Origin: Microbacterium festucae
GTDB lineage: Bacteria > Actinomycetota > Actinomycetes > Actinomycetales > Microbacteriaceae
Assembly: GCF_025421715.1 (NCBI RefSeq)
Contig: NZ_JAOEFC010000001.1
Location: forward strand, 186,001 to 250,000
Direction of reading: 5' to 3'
DNA length: 64,000 bases
The notes beneath the pieces are model-generated. The model saw only the letters and a program-made list of their open reading frames with translations, did no database searches and was not told the DNA's origin. The translations under genes were made by a program, and so were the position numbers. Below are positions 9,374-18,197 of this stretch, piece after piece (positions within the stretch are counted from its first letter, which is position 1; the number at the start of each line of letters is the position of its first letter).

Positions 9374-10282
9374 TTACTTGACCGATCCGCTGCCCAGGCC
9401 CGTGCGCCAGAACCGCTGGAGCAGCAGGAAGGCGACGATGAGCGGGATGATCGACAGGAGCGCGCCGACGAGCACGTACGTGCGCAGCTCCGGAATCTGG
9501 TTCAGCTGGGTGTTCCAGGTGTAGAGGCCGTAGGTCACCGGGAACAGGGCCTCGTCGCGCAGCATGATCAGCGGCAGGAAGAAGTTGTTCCAGATGGCGA
9601 CGAACTGGAAGAGGAAGACCGTCACCATCGCGGGCGCCATCAGCCGGATCGACACCGTGAAGAAGGTGCGCACCTCGCCGGCACCGTCCAGGCGGCTCGC
9701 CTCGATGAGCTCATCGGGCACGCTCGCCGCCGCGTAGATGCGGCTGAGGTAGACCCCGAAGGGGCTCACGATGCTGGGCAGCAGCACCGCCCAGTAGGTG
9801 TTGGTGAGGTTGACCTGGCTGAACAGCAGGAACAGCGGCAGCGCGAGCGCGGTGGCCGGCACCAGCACGCCGCCGAGCACCGTGTTGAAGAACGCCTCGC
9901 GGCCCCGGAAGTTGTACTTGGCCAGCGCGTAGCCGCACATGCCGGCCAGCACCGTGGCCACGGCGGCGCCGACGCCGGCGTACAGCAGCGAGTTGAGCAG
10001 CCACCGCCAGTACACCCCGCCGCCGTAGGCGGACAGGTCGGCGATGTTGGCGAACAGGTTCCAGTCGGCGAACCACAGGGCGGGGGTCGTCAGCAGCTGA
10101 CCGCGGTCTTTGGACGAGGCGATCAGCAGCCACCAGATCGGCACCAGGAAGTAGAGGGTCGCGATGACCATCACGAGCATGGCGGCGCTGCGCGAGAAGA
10201 TGCTCTCGCGGGGGCCCCGGCCGGCACCGGTGGGCAGGTCGTCGGCGGTGGCGCCGCGGGTGCGGGTGAGGATGCTGGACAT
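9374..10282 (-). CDS. Sugar ABC transporter permease (MalG type)
   Basis: 302 aa, six membrane segments, CUT1 inner-membrane permease of the MalG group. The EAA loop ELIEASRLDGAGEVRTFF (~193-210) would contact the ATPase. The ATG at 10282 overlaps the stop of the upstream permease by one base (TGATG), so the two are translationally coupled. The open frame extends far upstream but only as antisense-like shadow across the other permease. It works with the binding lipoprotein encoded next. Confidence 0.94.
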   Translation of the reverse strand: MSSILTRTRGATADDLPTGAGRGPRESIFSRSAAMLVMVIATLYFLVPIWWLLIASSKDRGQLLTTPALWFADWNLFANIADLSAYGGGVYWRWLLNSLLYAGVGAAVATVLAGMCGYALAKYNFRGREAFFNTVLGGVLVPATALALPLFLLFSQVNLTNTYWAVLLPSIVSPFGVYLSRIYAAASVPDELIEASRLDGAGEVRTFFTVSIRLMAPAMVTVFLFQFVAIWNNFFLPLIMLRDEALFPVTYGLYTWNTQLNQIPELRTYVLVGALLSIIPLIVAFLLLQRFWRTGLGSGSVK

Positions 10283-11205
10283 CAGTCGGCCTTCCGCTGG
10301 GTGAACTTGAGGAACGCGAACGACAGCACGAAGGTCGCCAGGGCCAGCACGACCGAGAAGGCCGCCGCCAGCGAGGTGTTGGGCACGGCGTTGGTCGCGT
10401 AGACGGTCATGTTCGGGGTGAACGTGCTCGAGACGGCGGCGCTGAAGGAGCGGAACACCTGCGGTTCGGCCAGCAGCTGCAGCGTGCCGATGATCGAGAA
10501 GATCGTGGTGAGCACGAGCGCGGGGGCGACCATGGGGATCTTGATCGACCAGGCGATGCGCCACTGCCCGGCCCCGTCGATGCGGGCCGCCTCGTACACC
10601 TCCTGCGGGATCGCCAGCAGCGCCGAGTAGATGATCAGCATGTTGTAGCCGACGTAGACCCAGGTGACCACGTTCGCGATCGACCAGAGCACGAGCTCGG
10701 GCGAGAGGAAGTCGATCGCGCGGGTGACGTCGGTGAACGGCGACAGGTTCGGCGAGAACAGGAAGCCCCACATGATGGCGGCGATGACGCCGGGCACGGC
10801 GTAGGGCGCGAAGAAGGCGAGGCGGAAGAACCGCCGCCCCTTCACCAGCGGCGAGTCCAGCAGCAGCGCGAACAGCAGCGCGAGGCCCAGCATCACCGGC
10901 ACCTGCACGACGCCGAACAGCAGCACCCGCCACACCGACTCCCAGAACGGGGCGTTCTGGAGCACCAGCGCGTACTGCGCGAAACCGCCGAACACCTGCT
11001 TCGGCTGGCCGTAGGTGCCGTCGCGCTCGATCACCAGCATCGACTGCCAGATGGCGTAGCCGATGGGGATCAGGTAGAAGAGCAGGAACAGCACCCCGAA
11101 CGGCACGGTGAACAGGGCGATCGCCCCGCGGTGCTGCGGGCGGCGGCGCTGCGGCGCACCGGCCCGTCGCCGCACCGGGGCGGATGTCACGTCGGAGACG
11201 GTCAT
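10282..11205 (-). CDS. Sugar ABC transporter permease (MalF type)
   Basis: 307 aa, CUT1 permease of the MalF group. Residues 1-26 are cytoplasmic and Arg-rich, followed by six membrane segments. The EAA motif is VYEAARIDGAGQWRIAW. The ATG at 11205 forms an ATGA overlap with the beta-galactosidase stop, and GGAGG lies ~8 nt upstream. It forms the membrane channel with the MalG-type partner. Confidence 0.94.
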   Translation of the reverse strand: MTVSDVTSAPVRRRAGAPQRRRPQHRGAIALFTVPFGVLFLLFYLIPIGYAIWQSMLVIERDGTYGQPKQVFGGFAQYALVLQNAPFWESVWRVLLFGVVQVPVMLGLALLFALLLDSPLVKGRRFFRLAFFAPYAVPGVIAAIMWGFLFSPNLSPFTDVTRAIDFLSPELVLWSIANVVTWVYVGYNMLIIYSALLAIPQEVYEAARIDGAGQWRIAWSIKIPMVAPALVLTTIFSIIGTLQLLAEPQVFRSFSAAVSSTFTPNMTVYATNAVPNTSLAAAFSVVLALATFVLSFAFLKFTQRKAD

Positions 11206-13211
11206 GCCGTCGCCTCCTCTCGGATGATGCGGACCGCGCCGGCGGGCACCGTCACGGTGCCACCGGCGGTGCTGCCGGTGACCAGTTCGTCGCCGCGCGC
11301 CGCCACCGACACCGCGTCGGGGCCGTGGTTGATCGCGAACAGGTAGTCGGTGGCGCCCCGGCGGCGCCGGACCAGGTCGAGGCTGTCGGGCAGGTCGTCG
11401 GCGCGCCCGATGAGCCCGGCGTCGGCGGCGACCCGGCGGGCGATGTCGCGGAAGTCCGCCGCTCCCGGGAGGGTCGCCAGGTACCAGGCGGCGCCCTCGC
11501 CCCAGGCGTTGCGGGTGAGCGCCGGCGAGCCGGCGGCGGGTCCGTCGACGAACGCGTCGACGACCTCCGCGGTGGTGGCCCGTCCCCGCTCCGACCACAG
11601 CGTGGCGGTGCGGCCCGACGACAGGGTGAGCGGCTCGCCGGGGGCGAGCGGCGCGAACTCCTCGACGGCCACCCCGAGCGCCTCGCGGAAGGGGCCGGTG
11701 TAGCCGCCGGTGTAGACCCGGTCGGCGGTGTCGACGATGCCGCTGTCGAAGGTGACCAGCAGCGTGCCGCCGTCACGGGCCCAGTCGGTGAGCACCGCGG
11801 CATCCGCCGGCGACACCAGGTGCAGGCCCGGCACGACGACGAGGCGGTAGTCCGACAGGGGCGCGCCGGGCGCGACGACGTCGACGGTGATGCCCAGCGC
11901 GTGCAGCGCGCCGTAGGCGGCGTGCACCTTGTCGAGATAGCCGAGGTGGCTGCTGGGGCGCGACTCGTTCTGCGAGGCCCACCAGGCCTCCCACGAGAAG
12001 ACGACGGCGGCCTCGGCGACCACACGCGATCCGGCGACCTCGCCGATGCGGTCGAGGATGCCGCCGAGCTCGACGACCTCGCGCCAGCCGGCCGTGTCGG
12101 TGCCGGCGTGCGGGAGCATCGCGGAGTGGAACTTCTCGCTGCCCTGCACCGAGGCGCGCCACTGGAAGAAGCAGACGCCGTCGGCGCCGCGGGCCACGTG
12201 GGTGAGCGAGTTGCGCAGCGCCTCGCCGGGGGCCTTGGGCTTGTTGAGGGGCTGCCAGTTGACCGCGCCGACGGAGTGCTCCATGAGCAGCCACGGCGCG
12301 CCCTGGGCCAGTCCCCGGGTGAGGTCGGCGGCGAACGAGAGCTCGGTGGTGGGGTCGCCCAGCCGGTGGTCGAGGTAGTGGTCGTTGGCGATCACGTCCA
12401 TCTCGCCCGCCCACGACCAGTAGTCGAGGCTGTCGATGTGGGCGGTGACCATGAAGTTGGTGGTCACCGGCACCTCGCTCCGGGCGCGGATGACGTCGGC
12501 CTCGGCGCGGTAATAGGAGAGCAGCTCGTCGGAGCTGAAGCGGTGGAAGTCGAGCACCTGGCCGGGGTTGCGGCTGGAGATGGTGGCCCGCGGCGGGAGG
12601 ATCTCCTCCCAGTCGTGGTAGGTCTGGCTCCAGAAGGCGGTGCCCCACGCGCCGTTGAGCGCGGCGAGGGTCTCGTAGCGCTCGCGCAGCCAGCGGCGGA
12701 AGGCGGCGGCCGAGACGTCGCAGTAGCACAGCGCGTTGTGGCATCCGAGTTCGTTCGAGACGTGCCACAGCGCCACCGCGGGGTGCGCGCCGTAGCGTTC
12801 GGCGGTGGCGGCCACCAGCGCGAGCGCCGCGCTGCGGAACACCGGCGAGCTCGGGCACCACGCCTGACGGCCCCCGGGGAAGCGGCGCGTGCCGTCGGCG
12901 GCCATCGGCAGCACCTCGGGGTGCGCGCGGGTGAGCCAGGCCGGCGGCGACGAGGTGCCGGTGCCGAGGTTCACCCGGATGCCGGCGGCGTGCAGGCGCG
13001 CGATGACGTCGTCGAGCAGCGTGAAGTCGAACTCCCCCGGCCCGGACTGCACGTGCGCCCAGCCGAAGATGTTGATCGCGACCAGGTCGACGCCGGCTTC
13101 GCGCATGAGGGCGATGTCTTCGTCCCACACCTCGGGAGTCCACTGCTCCGGGTTGTAGTCGCACCCATAGGCGATGCCCTCGTGGGTGAAGGGGCGATAC
13201 CGCGTGGTCAT
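11202..13211 (-). CDS. GH42 beta-galactosidase
   Basis: 669 aa. HVSNELGCHN carries the acid/base E154 and LLMEHSVGAVNW the nucleophile E311, both standard for GH42. Cysteines at 118, 157, 162 and 164 match the structural zinc site of many GH42 enzymes. It hydrolyses terminal beta-galactosides; there is no signal peptide, so it acts in the cytoplasm. I chose the ATG at 13211: the frame runs 29 codons further up, but that part lies inside the promoter and operators. It is the first gene of the operon, driven by a promoter at 13288-13317 (minus) and probably repressed by the divergent LacI protein. Confidence 0.94.
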   Translation of the reverse strand: MTTRYRPFTHEGIAYGCDYNPEQWTPEVWDEDIALMREAGVDLVAINIFGWAHVQSGPGEFDFTLLDDVIARLHAAGIRVNLGTGTSSPPAWLTRAHPEVLPMAADGTRRFPGGRQAWCPSSPVFRSAALALVAATAERYGAHPAVALWHVSNELGCHNALCYCDVSAAAFRRWLRERYETLAALNGAWGTAFWSQTYHDWEEILPPRATISSRNPGQVLDFHRFSSDELLSYYRAEADVIRARSEVPVTTNFMVTAHIDSLDYWSWAGEMDVIANDHYLDHRLGDPTTELSFAADLTRGLAQGAPWLLMEHSVGAVNWQPLNKPKAPGEALRNSLTHVARGADGVCFFQWRASVQGSEKFHSAMLPHAGTDTAGWREVVELGGILDRIGEVAGSRVVAEAAVVFSWEAWWASQNESRPSSHLGYLDKVHAAYGALHALGITVDVVAPGAPLSDYRLVVVPGLHLVSPADAAVLTDWARDGGTLLVTFDSGIVDTADRVYTGGYTGPFREALGVAVEEFAPLAPGEPLTLSSGRTATLWSERGRATTAEVVDAFVDGPAAGSPALTRNAWGEGAAWYLATLPGAADFRDIARRVAADAGLIGRADDLPDSLDLVRRRRGATDYLFAINHGPDAVSVAARGDELVTGSTAGGTVTVPAGAVRIIREEATA

Positions 13212-13227
13212 TCCGTCGTCCTCGAAT

Positions 13228-13243
13228 CTGTGAACGTGCACAG
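13228..13243. promoter_or_regulatory. LacI-type operator O1
   Basis: CTGTGAACGTGCACAG is a 16-bp dyad centred on ACGT with one imperfect base pair in each half. It lies in the leader of the GH42 gene, 16 bp upstream of its start codon. Confidence 0.7.
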
Positions 13244-13271
13244 TCTCAGACGGTGTTCCTCCGCGCTGAGT

Positions 13272-13291
13272 GTGTGTGAACGTGTACACAC
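13272..13291. promoter_or_regulatory. LacI-type operator O2
   Basis: GTGTGTGAACGTGTACACAC is a dyad around the same ACGT core, sharing TGTGAACGTG with O1 44 bp away. It overlaps the predicted -10 box of the operon, so binding would block transcription; two sites at this distance could allow looping. Confidence 0.75.
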
Positions 13292-13317
13292 TAGGCATAC
13301 GCCGGAATCGCTGTCAA
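13288..13317 (-). promoter_or_regulatory. Promoter of the galactoside operon
   Basis: On the minus strand TTGACA (13317-13312), an 18-bp spacer and TAGTGT (13293-13288) give a good sigma-70 promoter reading toward the GH42 gene. The -10 box overlaps operator O2. Confidence 0.7.
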
Positions 13318-13359
13318 TACGGGTGCCGCGTCGGTGTGCACGCTCCCAGCCCGCGGGCA

Positions 13360-13365
13360 TACGAT
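13360..13365 (+). promoter_or_regulatory. -10 box of a leaderless promoter (LacI gene)
   Basis: TACGAT ends 6 nt before the GTG start at 13372, implying a leaderless message for the regulator. Confidence 0.5.
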
Positions 13366-13371
13366 GGGCGC

Positions 13372-14385
13372 GTGGAGACCAGCCGACGACGCCGCGCGAC
13401 CGTGATCGACGTCGCCGAGCACGCCGGGGTCTCCCGCGGCACGGTGAGCCGGTACCTCAACGGCGGCCGCTACGTCTCCGACGACGCGCGCACGGCGATC
13501 GAGGCGGCCATCGAGCGCGTGGGCTTCATCCCCAACCGCGCCGCCCGCAGCCTCGTCATGCAGCGCTCGCAGGCGATCGGCCTCATCGTGCACGAACCGC
13601 ACTCGCTGTTCGTGCAAGACCCCAACATCGCGTCGATCCTGCTCGGCGCCAACGAGGCGATGTCGGAGGCCGACTATCAGATGGCCTGCCTCATCGCCGA
13701 CTCGAGCCGCGACGTCGAGCGCCTCACCAAGTTCCTGAGCGGCGGGCTCATCGACGGCGTCATCATCGTCTCGGCGCGCGAGGGGGATGCCATCACCAAG
13801 GCGATCACGTCGCTGGACCTCCCCGCCGCGTTCGTGGGCCACCCTCGCGACATCGGCGACGCCGCCTTCGTCGCCATCGACAACCGCGGCGCGGCCCGCG
13901 ACATCACCCGGCGCCTGGCCGCCACCGGACGCAGCCGCATCGGCATGGTGGCTGCCGCCCTCGACCGCGACTCCGGCGCCGACCGGCTGGCGGGGTTCGT
14001 CGACGCGCTCGGCACGTCCTTCGACCCGCAGCTGGTCGAGAGCGTGCCCCTCTACAGCCACGCCGACGGCGAGCGCGGCATGCGCGCACTGCTGGAGCGC
14101 TGCCCCGACATCGACGGGGTGTTCGCCTCGAGCGACGCGGTGGCCGCCGGTGCGATGGAGGCCCTCCGGGCGGCCGGTCGCACCGTGCCCGGCGACGTGG
14201 GCGTCGTGGGCTTCGACGACAGCTCGTGGGCGCTGCGCTGCGACCCACCGCTGTCGACCGTGCACCAGCCGGCGGCCGAGCTGGGGCGCGAGGCCGCCCT
14301 GAGCGTGCTGCGCCAGCTCGCCGGCGACTTCTCGGCCCAGGCGGTGCGCCTGGAGTGCCCCGTGGTGTGGCGCGACTCGGCCTGA
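13372..14385 (+). CDS. LacI family transcriptional regulator (galactoside operon)
   Basis: 337 aa. The N-terminal HTH (TVIDVAEHAGVSRGTVSRYL, ~9-28) and hinge helix are followed by a periplasmic-binding-like effector domain ending GVVGFDDSSWA. The GTG start at 13372 puts the HTH right at the N-terminus and follows a -10 box by 6 nt. It is transcribed away from the operon it most likely controls, with operators O1 and O2 between. The inducer is presumably a sugar carried by the adjacent transporter or a product of its breakdown; the sequence does not say which. Confidence 0.93.
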   Translation: METSRRRRATVIDVAEHAGVSRGTVSRYLNGGRYVSDDARTAIEAAIERVGFIPNRAARSLVMQRSQAIGLIVHEPHSLFVQDPNIASILLGANEAMSEADYQMACLIADSSRDVERLTKFLSGGLIDGVIIVSAREGDAITKAITSLDLPAAFVGHPRDIGDAAFVAIDNRGAARDITRRLAATGRSRIGMVAAALDRDSGADRLAGFVDALGTSFDPQLVESVPLYSHADGERGMRALLERCPDIDGVFASSDAVAAGAMEALRAAGRTVPGDVGVVGFDDSSWALRCDPPLSTVHQPAAELGREAALSVLRQLAGDFSAQAVRLECPVVWRDSA

Positions 14386-14450
14386 GGCGACATCCGCCGT
14401 CATCCGGAATGAATGCGCCGAGCCGACGTTGAGTACACTCGTGAGCACAA

Positions 14451-14603
14451 CGTGCTCCGGGGTCGGTGGGAATCCGAACCGGCGGTGACAGTCCGCGAAC
14501 CTCTCGTCTGACGGGAGGCCGATCCGGTGGAAATCCGGGACCGACGGTGATGCGACCCGCTCTCGCAGAGAGTGGATCGCTAGTCCGGATGGGAGGCAGC
14601 ACG
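14451..14603 (+). promoter_or_regulatory. FMN riboswitch (RFN element)
   Basis: The conserved RFN blocks are present in order: closing stem CGTGCT (14451-14456) with AGCACG (14598-14603), then GGTCGGTGGGAATCCGAACC, GGCGGTGACAGTCCGCGA, CCGGTGGAAATCCGGGACC and GTCCGGATGGGAGGCAGC. It binds FMN and shuts down the riboflavin genes downstream. ribD starts 61 nt after the aptamer, with its SD at 14654-14658. I see no clear terminator with a U-run, so control may act on translation. Confidence 0.96.
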
Positions 14604-14664
14604 AGCGGTGTCGCGCGTGCGTGCGCACCCTCATTCCTCCCGGAGCCCCACCGAAGGACCGGGA

Positions 14665-15750
14665 ATGGAAGCGACAGACCGCGAACGAGCCGCCATGCGC
14701 GAGGCGCTGGCGCTCGCCCTGCGTGGCCCGCGCGGCGTCAACCCGCAGGTGGGCGCGGTGCTCCTCTCCCCCGCCGGCGACGTGCTCGCCGAGGGGTGGC
14801 ACCGCGGCGCCGGCACCGCCCACGCCGAGGTCGACGCCCTCTCGAAGCTGCCGGGCGGCGCCGCCCGCGGGGCGACCGCCGTGGTCACCCTCGAGCCGTG
14901 CAACCACACCGGCCGCACCGGTCCGTGCGCCGAAGCCCTCATCGCCGCGGGTGTCGCCCGCGTCGTCTACGCCGTCGACGATCCGGGGGAGAACTCCTCG
15001 GGCGGCGCCGCGCGGCTGCGCGCTGCCGGCATCGACGTCGTCGGCGGCGTCGAGCACGACGCGGCCACCGCCCTGCTCTCGTCGTGGCTGACGGTGCAGC
15101 GGCTGGGGCGCCCCCACGTGAGCGTGAAGTGGGCGCAGTCGCTCGACGGCCGCGCCGCCGCCGCCGACGGCACCAGCCAGTGGATCACCGGGCCCGCCGC
15201 CCGCGCCGACGTGCACGAGCGCCGCGCGCAGGCGGATGCCATCGTCGTCGGCACCGGCACCCTGCTGGCCGACGACCCCGCCCTCACCGCGCGCCGCCCC
15301 GACGGCACCCTGTACGAGCACCAGCCGATGCCGGTCGTGCTCGGGCAGCGCGCCGTGCCGGAGAGCGCCCTCGTGCACCGCCACCCGCGTCCCGTCCTCC
15401 ACCGCGACGGCGAGAACCTCGGCGGCGAGAGCCCGAACGAGCCCTCGCTCATGGCGCAGCTGCGTGACCTCGGCGTGCACCGCGTGTTCGTCGAGGGCGG
15501 CCCGACGATCGCCAGCGCATTCCTGCGCGCCGGGATCGTCGACGAGGTGCTCGCCTACCTCGCCCCCACCCTCATCGGCGCCGGGCCCGACGGCGCCGAC
15601 CGGCCCGCGCTGCGGGGCCTGGGCGTTCAGACCATCACCGACCAGCGACGCCTGCGCATCGCCTCGGTCACCCCCCTCGGCGACGACCTGCTGATCGTCG
15701 CCCATCCGGCATCCGCGACGGATCCGGCATCCTCGAAGGAGACCCCCTGA
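14665..15750 (+). CDS. ribD: RibD: diaminohydroxyphosphoribosylaminopyrimidine deaminase / reductase
   Basis: 361 aa, bifunctional. Residues 1-~145 are the deaminase with zinc motif HAEVDAL (H53, E55) and PCNHTGRTGPC (C79, C88). The rest is the NADPH-dependent reductase (VSVKWAQSLDGR, VFVEGGPTIASAFL). It performs steps 2 and 3 of riboflavin synthesis. I chose ATG 14665 because AAGGA lies 6 nt upstream; a GTG-initiated extension from 14608 would run straight on from the riboswitch. It overlaps ribE by one base and is under the FMN riboswitch. Confidence 0.95.
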   Translation: MEATDRERAAMREALALALRGPRGVNPQVGAVLLSPAGDVLAEGWHRGAGTAHAEVDALSKLPGGAARGATAVVTLEPCNHTGRTGPCAEALIAAGVARVVYAVDDPGENSSGGAARLRAAGIDVVGGVEHDAATALLSSWLTVQRLGRPHVSVKWAQSLDGRAAAADGTSQWITGPAARADVHERRAQADAIVVGTGTLLADDPALTARRPDGTLYEHQPMPVVLGQRAVPESALVHRHPRPVLHRDGENLGGESPNEPSLMAQLRDLGVHRVFVEGGPTIASAFLRAGIVDEVLAYLAPTLIGAGPDGADRPALRGLGVQTITDQRRLRIASVTPLGDDLLIVAHPASATDPASSKETP

Positions 15751-16379
15751 TGTTCACCGGGATCATCGAAGAACGCGGCACCGTGACCGCGATCGCCCCC
15801 TCCGGCGACGGCGTGCGACTGACCGTGCGCGCTGCGCTCGCGGTGTCCGACGCCCAGCACGGCGACTCGATCTCTGTCAGCGGCGTCTGCCTGACCGTCG
15901 CCGACCAGGGCCCCGACTGGTTCACCGCCGACGTCATGCGCCAGACCCTCGACATGACCACGATCGGCGCGCTGGCCGAGGGATCCCCCGTCAACCTCGA
16001 GCGCGCCCTCGCCGCGCACACCCGCCTCGGCGGCCACATCGTGCAGGGGCACGTCGACGGCACCGGCACGCTCGTCGAGGTGCGCCCCGGCGACCAGTGG
16101 CGCGTGCTGCGCATCTCGCTGCCGGCGGAGCTGGCCCCGCTCGTGGTCGACAAGGGCTCGATCTGCGTCGACGGCGTCTCGCTGACGGTGTCGGACGTGT
16201 CGGATGCCGACGCCGACGCGCCCTGGTTCGAGGTGTCCCTCATCCCCGAGACCCTCGACATCACGACCCTCGGCGCCCGCGTCGTGGGCGATCCCCTCAA
16301 CCTCGAGACCGACATCCTGGCGCGGCACGTGCAGCGCCTGCTCCGCTTCACCCCCACCACCGAAGGAGGCTCCCGATGA
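15750..16379 (+). CDS. ribE: Riboflavin synthase alpha chain
   Basis: 209 aa. It starts MFTGIIEERGTV and contains two homologous lumazine-binding halves, each with the GVCLTV/GVSLTV and VNLERAL/LNLETDIL type motifs and a GGHIVQGHVDG segment. It converts two 6,7-dimethyl-8-ribityllumazine molecules into riboflavin plus the pyrimidinedione. The start overlaps the ribD stop (TGATG) with AAGGAG upstream; the stop overlaps ribBA (ATGA). Some authors use ribC for this gene. Confidence 0.96.
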   Translation: MFTGIIEERGTVTAIAPSGDGVRLTVRAALAVSDAQHGDSISVSGVCLTVADQGPDWFTADVMRQTLDMTTIGALAEGSPVNLERALAAHTRLGGHIVQGHVDGTGTLVEVRPGDQWRVLRISLPAELAPLVVDKGSICVDGVSLTVSDVSDADADAPWFEVSLIPETLDITTLGARVVGDPLNLETDILARHVQRLLRFTPTTEGGSR

Positions 16380-17650
16380 GCCTTTCGACCCTGTCCGACG
16401 CCCTCGACGCCCTGCGCGCGGGACGACCCGTCATCGTCGCCGACGATGAGAACCGCGAGAACGAGGGCGACGTCATCCTCTCCGCGGAGCTGGCCACCCC
16501 CGAGTGGATCGCCTGGACGGTGCGGCACTCGTCGGGCTTCATCTGCGCCCCGATGCCGGCCGAGTGGGCCGACCGCCTCGACCTGCCCCCGATGGTCGAG
16601 GTCAACGAAGACGCCCGCGGCACCGCCTACACGGTCAGCGTCGACGCGGCCGACCGGGTCTCGACGGGCATCAGCGCCACCGACCGCGCCCACACCCTCA
16701 CGGTGCTGGCCGACCCCGCGAGCACGCCGGGCTCGGTCATCCGCCCGGGCCACATCCTGCCGCTGCGCGCCGTCGAGGGCGGCGTGCGCGAGCGCGCCGG
16801 TCACACCGAGGCTGCTGTCGAGCTCATGCAGCTGGCCGGCCTGTCGCCGGTCGGCGCGATCGCCGAGGTCGTCGCCGACGACGGGTCGATGATGCGCCTG
16901 CCCGGACTCATCGAGCTCGGCGCGCGCGACGACGTGCCGGTCATCACCATCGAGCAGATCATCGCCCACCTCGACGAGGTCGACCCGCGCGAGGCCACCG
17001 CCCCGGCGCACGCCCGGAGGCGCGTGAGCCTGCGCGCCGAGGCCCAGGTGCCCACCTCGCACGGCTCGTTCCGCTTCCTCGCCTACAAGGACCGTGTCAC
17101 CGGCACCGACCACATCGCGGTCGTCTCGGGCGACCTCGCCACCGACGCCCCGCTCGTGCGCGTGCACTCGGAGTGCCTCACCGGCGAGGCGTTCGGCTCG
17201 CTCAAGTGCGAGTGCGGACCCCAGCTGGATGCCGCACTCGACGCGATCGAGAAGGACGGCGGCGTCGTCATCTACATGCGCGGACACGAGGGGCGCGGCA
17301 TCGGCCTCATCAACAAGCTGCGCGCCTACAGCCTGCAGGAGCGGGGGCTGGACACCGTCGACGCCAACCTGGCGCTGGGCCTGCCCGCCGATGCGCGCGA
17401 CTACGCCGCCGCCGCCGGCATCCTCGCCGACCTCGGCGTCGACCAGGTGCGCCTGCTCACCAACAACACCGACAAGGTGACCCAGCTGCGCACCCTCGGC
17501 CTCGACATCGTCGAGCAGGTGCCGCTGCTGGTCGGCGTCGGCGCCAACAACCACCAGTACCTCGCCACCAAGCGCGACCGCATGGGGCACATCATCGACG
17601 CGGGCGAGCTCGACGCCGCCCTCGCCCAGAGCACGGAGGAGCACGCATGA
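16376..17650 (+). CDS. ribBA: RibBA: DHBP synthase / GTP cyclohydrolase II
   Basis: 424 aa fusion. The N-terminal DHBP synthase has DENRENEGD (24-32), the [11 protein letters not shown] loop and [10 protein letters not shown]. The C-terminal GTP cyclohydrolase II, after ~residue 210, has zinc ligands C267, C278 and C280 and [10 protein letters not shown] (302-311). It makes both precursors of riboflavin: 3,4-dihydroxy-2-butanone 4-phosphate from ribulose 5-phosphate and the pyrimidine from GTP. All key residues I can check are intact, so both halves should be active. The ATG overlaps the ribE stop, with GAAGGAGG upstream. Confidence 0.96.
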   Translation: MSLSTLSDALDALRAGRPVIVADDENRENEGDVILSAELATPEWIAWTVRHSSGFICAPMPAEWADRLDLPPMVEVNEDARGTAYTVSVDAADRVSTGISATDRAHTLTVLADPASTPGSVIRPGHILPLRAVEGGVRERAGHTEAAVELMQLAGLSPVGAIAEVVADDGSMMRLPGLIELGARDDVPVITIEQIIAHLDEVDPREATAPAHARRRVSLRAEAQVPTSHGSFRFLAYKDRVTGTDHIAVVSGDLATDAPLVRVHSECLTGEAFGSLKCECGPQLDAALDAIEKDGGVVIYMRGHEGRGIGLINKLRAYSLQERGLDTVDANLALGLPADARDYAAAAGILADLGVDQVRLLTNNTDKVTQLRTLGLDIVEQVPLLVGVGANNHQYLATKRDRMGHIIDAGELDAALAQSTEEHA

Positions 17651-18120
17651 GCGGCCACGGAGCCCCCGCCACCGCCCCGATCGACGGATCCGACCTCAAG
17701 GTCGTCGTCGTCGCCGGCCAGTGGCACGACGTCATCACCGACGGCTTGATCGCCGGGGCCGAGCGCGTGCTCGAAGCCTCCGGAGCGGCCTGGCGCCTGG
17801 TGCGCGTGCCCGGATCCTTCGAGCTCCCCGTCGCCTGCAAGGTGGCGCTGGAGTCGGGCGCCGACGCCGTCGTCGCCCTCGGCGTCATCATCCGCGGCGG
17901 CACCCCGCACTTCGAGTACGTCTCCGCCGCCGCCACCGACGGCCTCACCCGCGTCGCCCTCGACACCGGAAAGCCCGTCGGCTTCGGCGTGCTCACCCTC
18001 GACGACGAGCAGCAGGGCCTCGACCGCGCCGGCCTGCCCGACTCGAAGGAAGACAAGGGCGCCGAGGCCGCCGACGCCGCCCTGCGCACCGCCCTGCTCA
18101 TCCGCGACCTGCGCGGCTGA
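17647..18120 (+). CDS. ribH: 6,7-dimethyl-8-ribityllumazine synthase
   Basis: 157 aa. [28 protein letters not shown] and the loop [14 protein letters not shown] with its catalytic His are the lumazine synthase signature. It condenses the pyrimidine and DHBP into lumazine, the substrate of RibE, and normally forms a hollow capsid or a pentamer. The ATG overlaps the ribBA stop (ATGA). It is the last gene of the riboflavin operon and is followed by the 63-bp repeat array. Confidence 0.96.
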   Translation: MSGHGAPATAPIDGSDLKVVVVAGQWHDVITDGLIAGAERVLEASGAAWRLVRVPGSFELPVACKVALESGADAVVALGVIIRGGTPHFEYVSAAATDGLTRVALDTGKPVGFGVLTLDDEQQGLDRAGLPDSKEDKGAEAADAALRTALLIRDLRG

Positions 18121-18197
18121 CGGGCACAGGCGCGCTGGGCCGCTCGCGGGGGTTCCGTCCTGCGGGCGGTGGGGTTCGTGGGACACCGGCGCGAGGC

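Noticed and set aside
13212..13298. Upstream extension of the GH42 protein by 29 codons
   Set aside because: The extra codons lie over the promoter and both operators, and GH42 proteins begin near the chosen start.
11184..14432. A 1082-codon plus-strand open frame across the GH42 gene and LacI gene
   Set aside because: Antisense/out-of-frame shadow; the LacI and GH42 frames carry the real motifs.
13291..15705. An 804-codon minus-strand frame opposite the LacI gene, FMN riboswitch and ribD
   Set aside because: It covers the riboswitch and is antisense to ribD; no domain visible.
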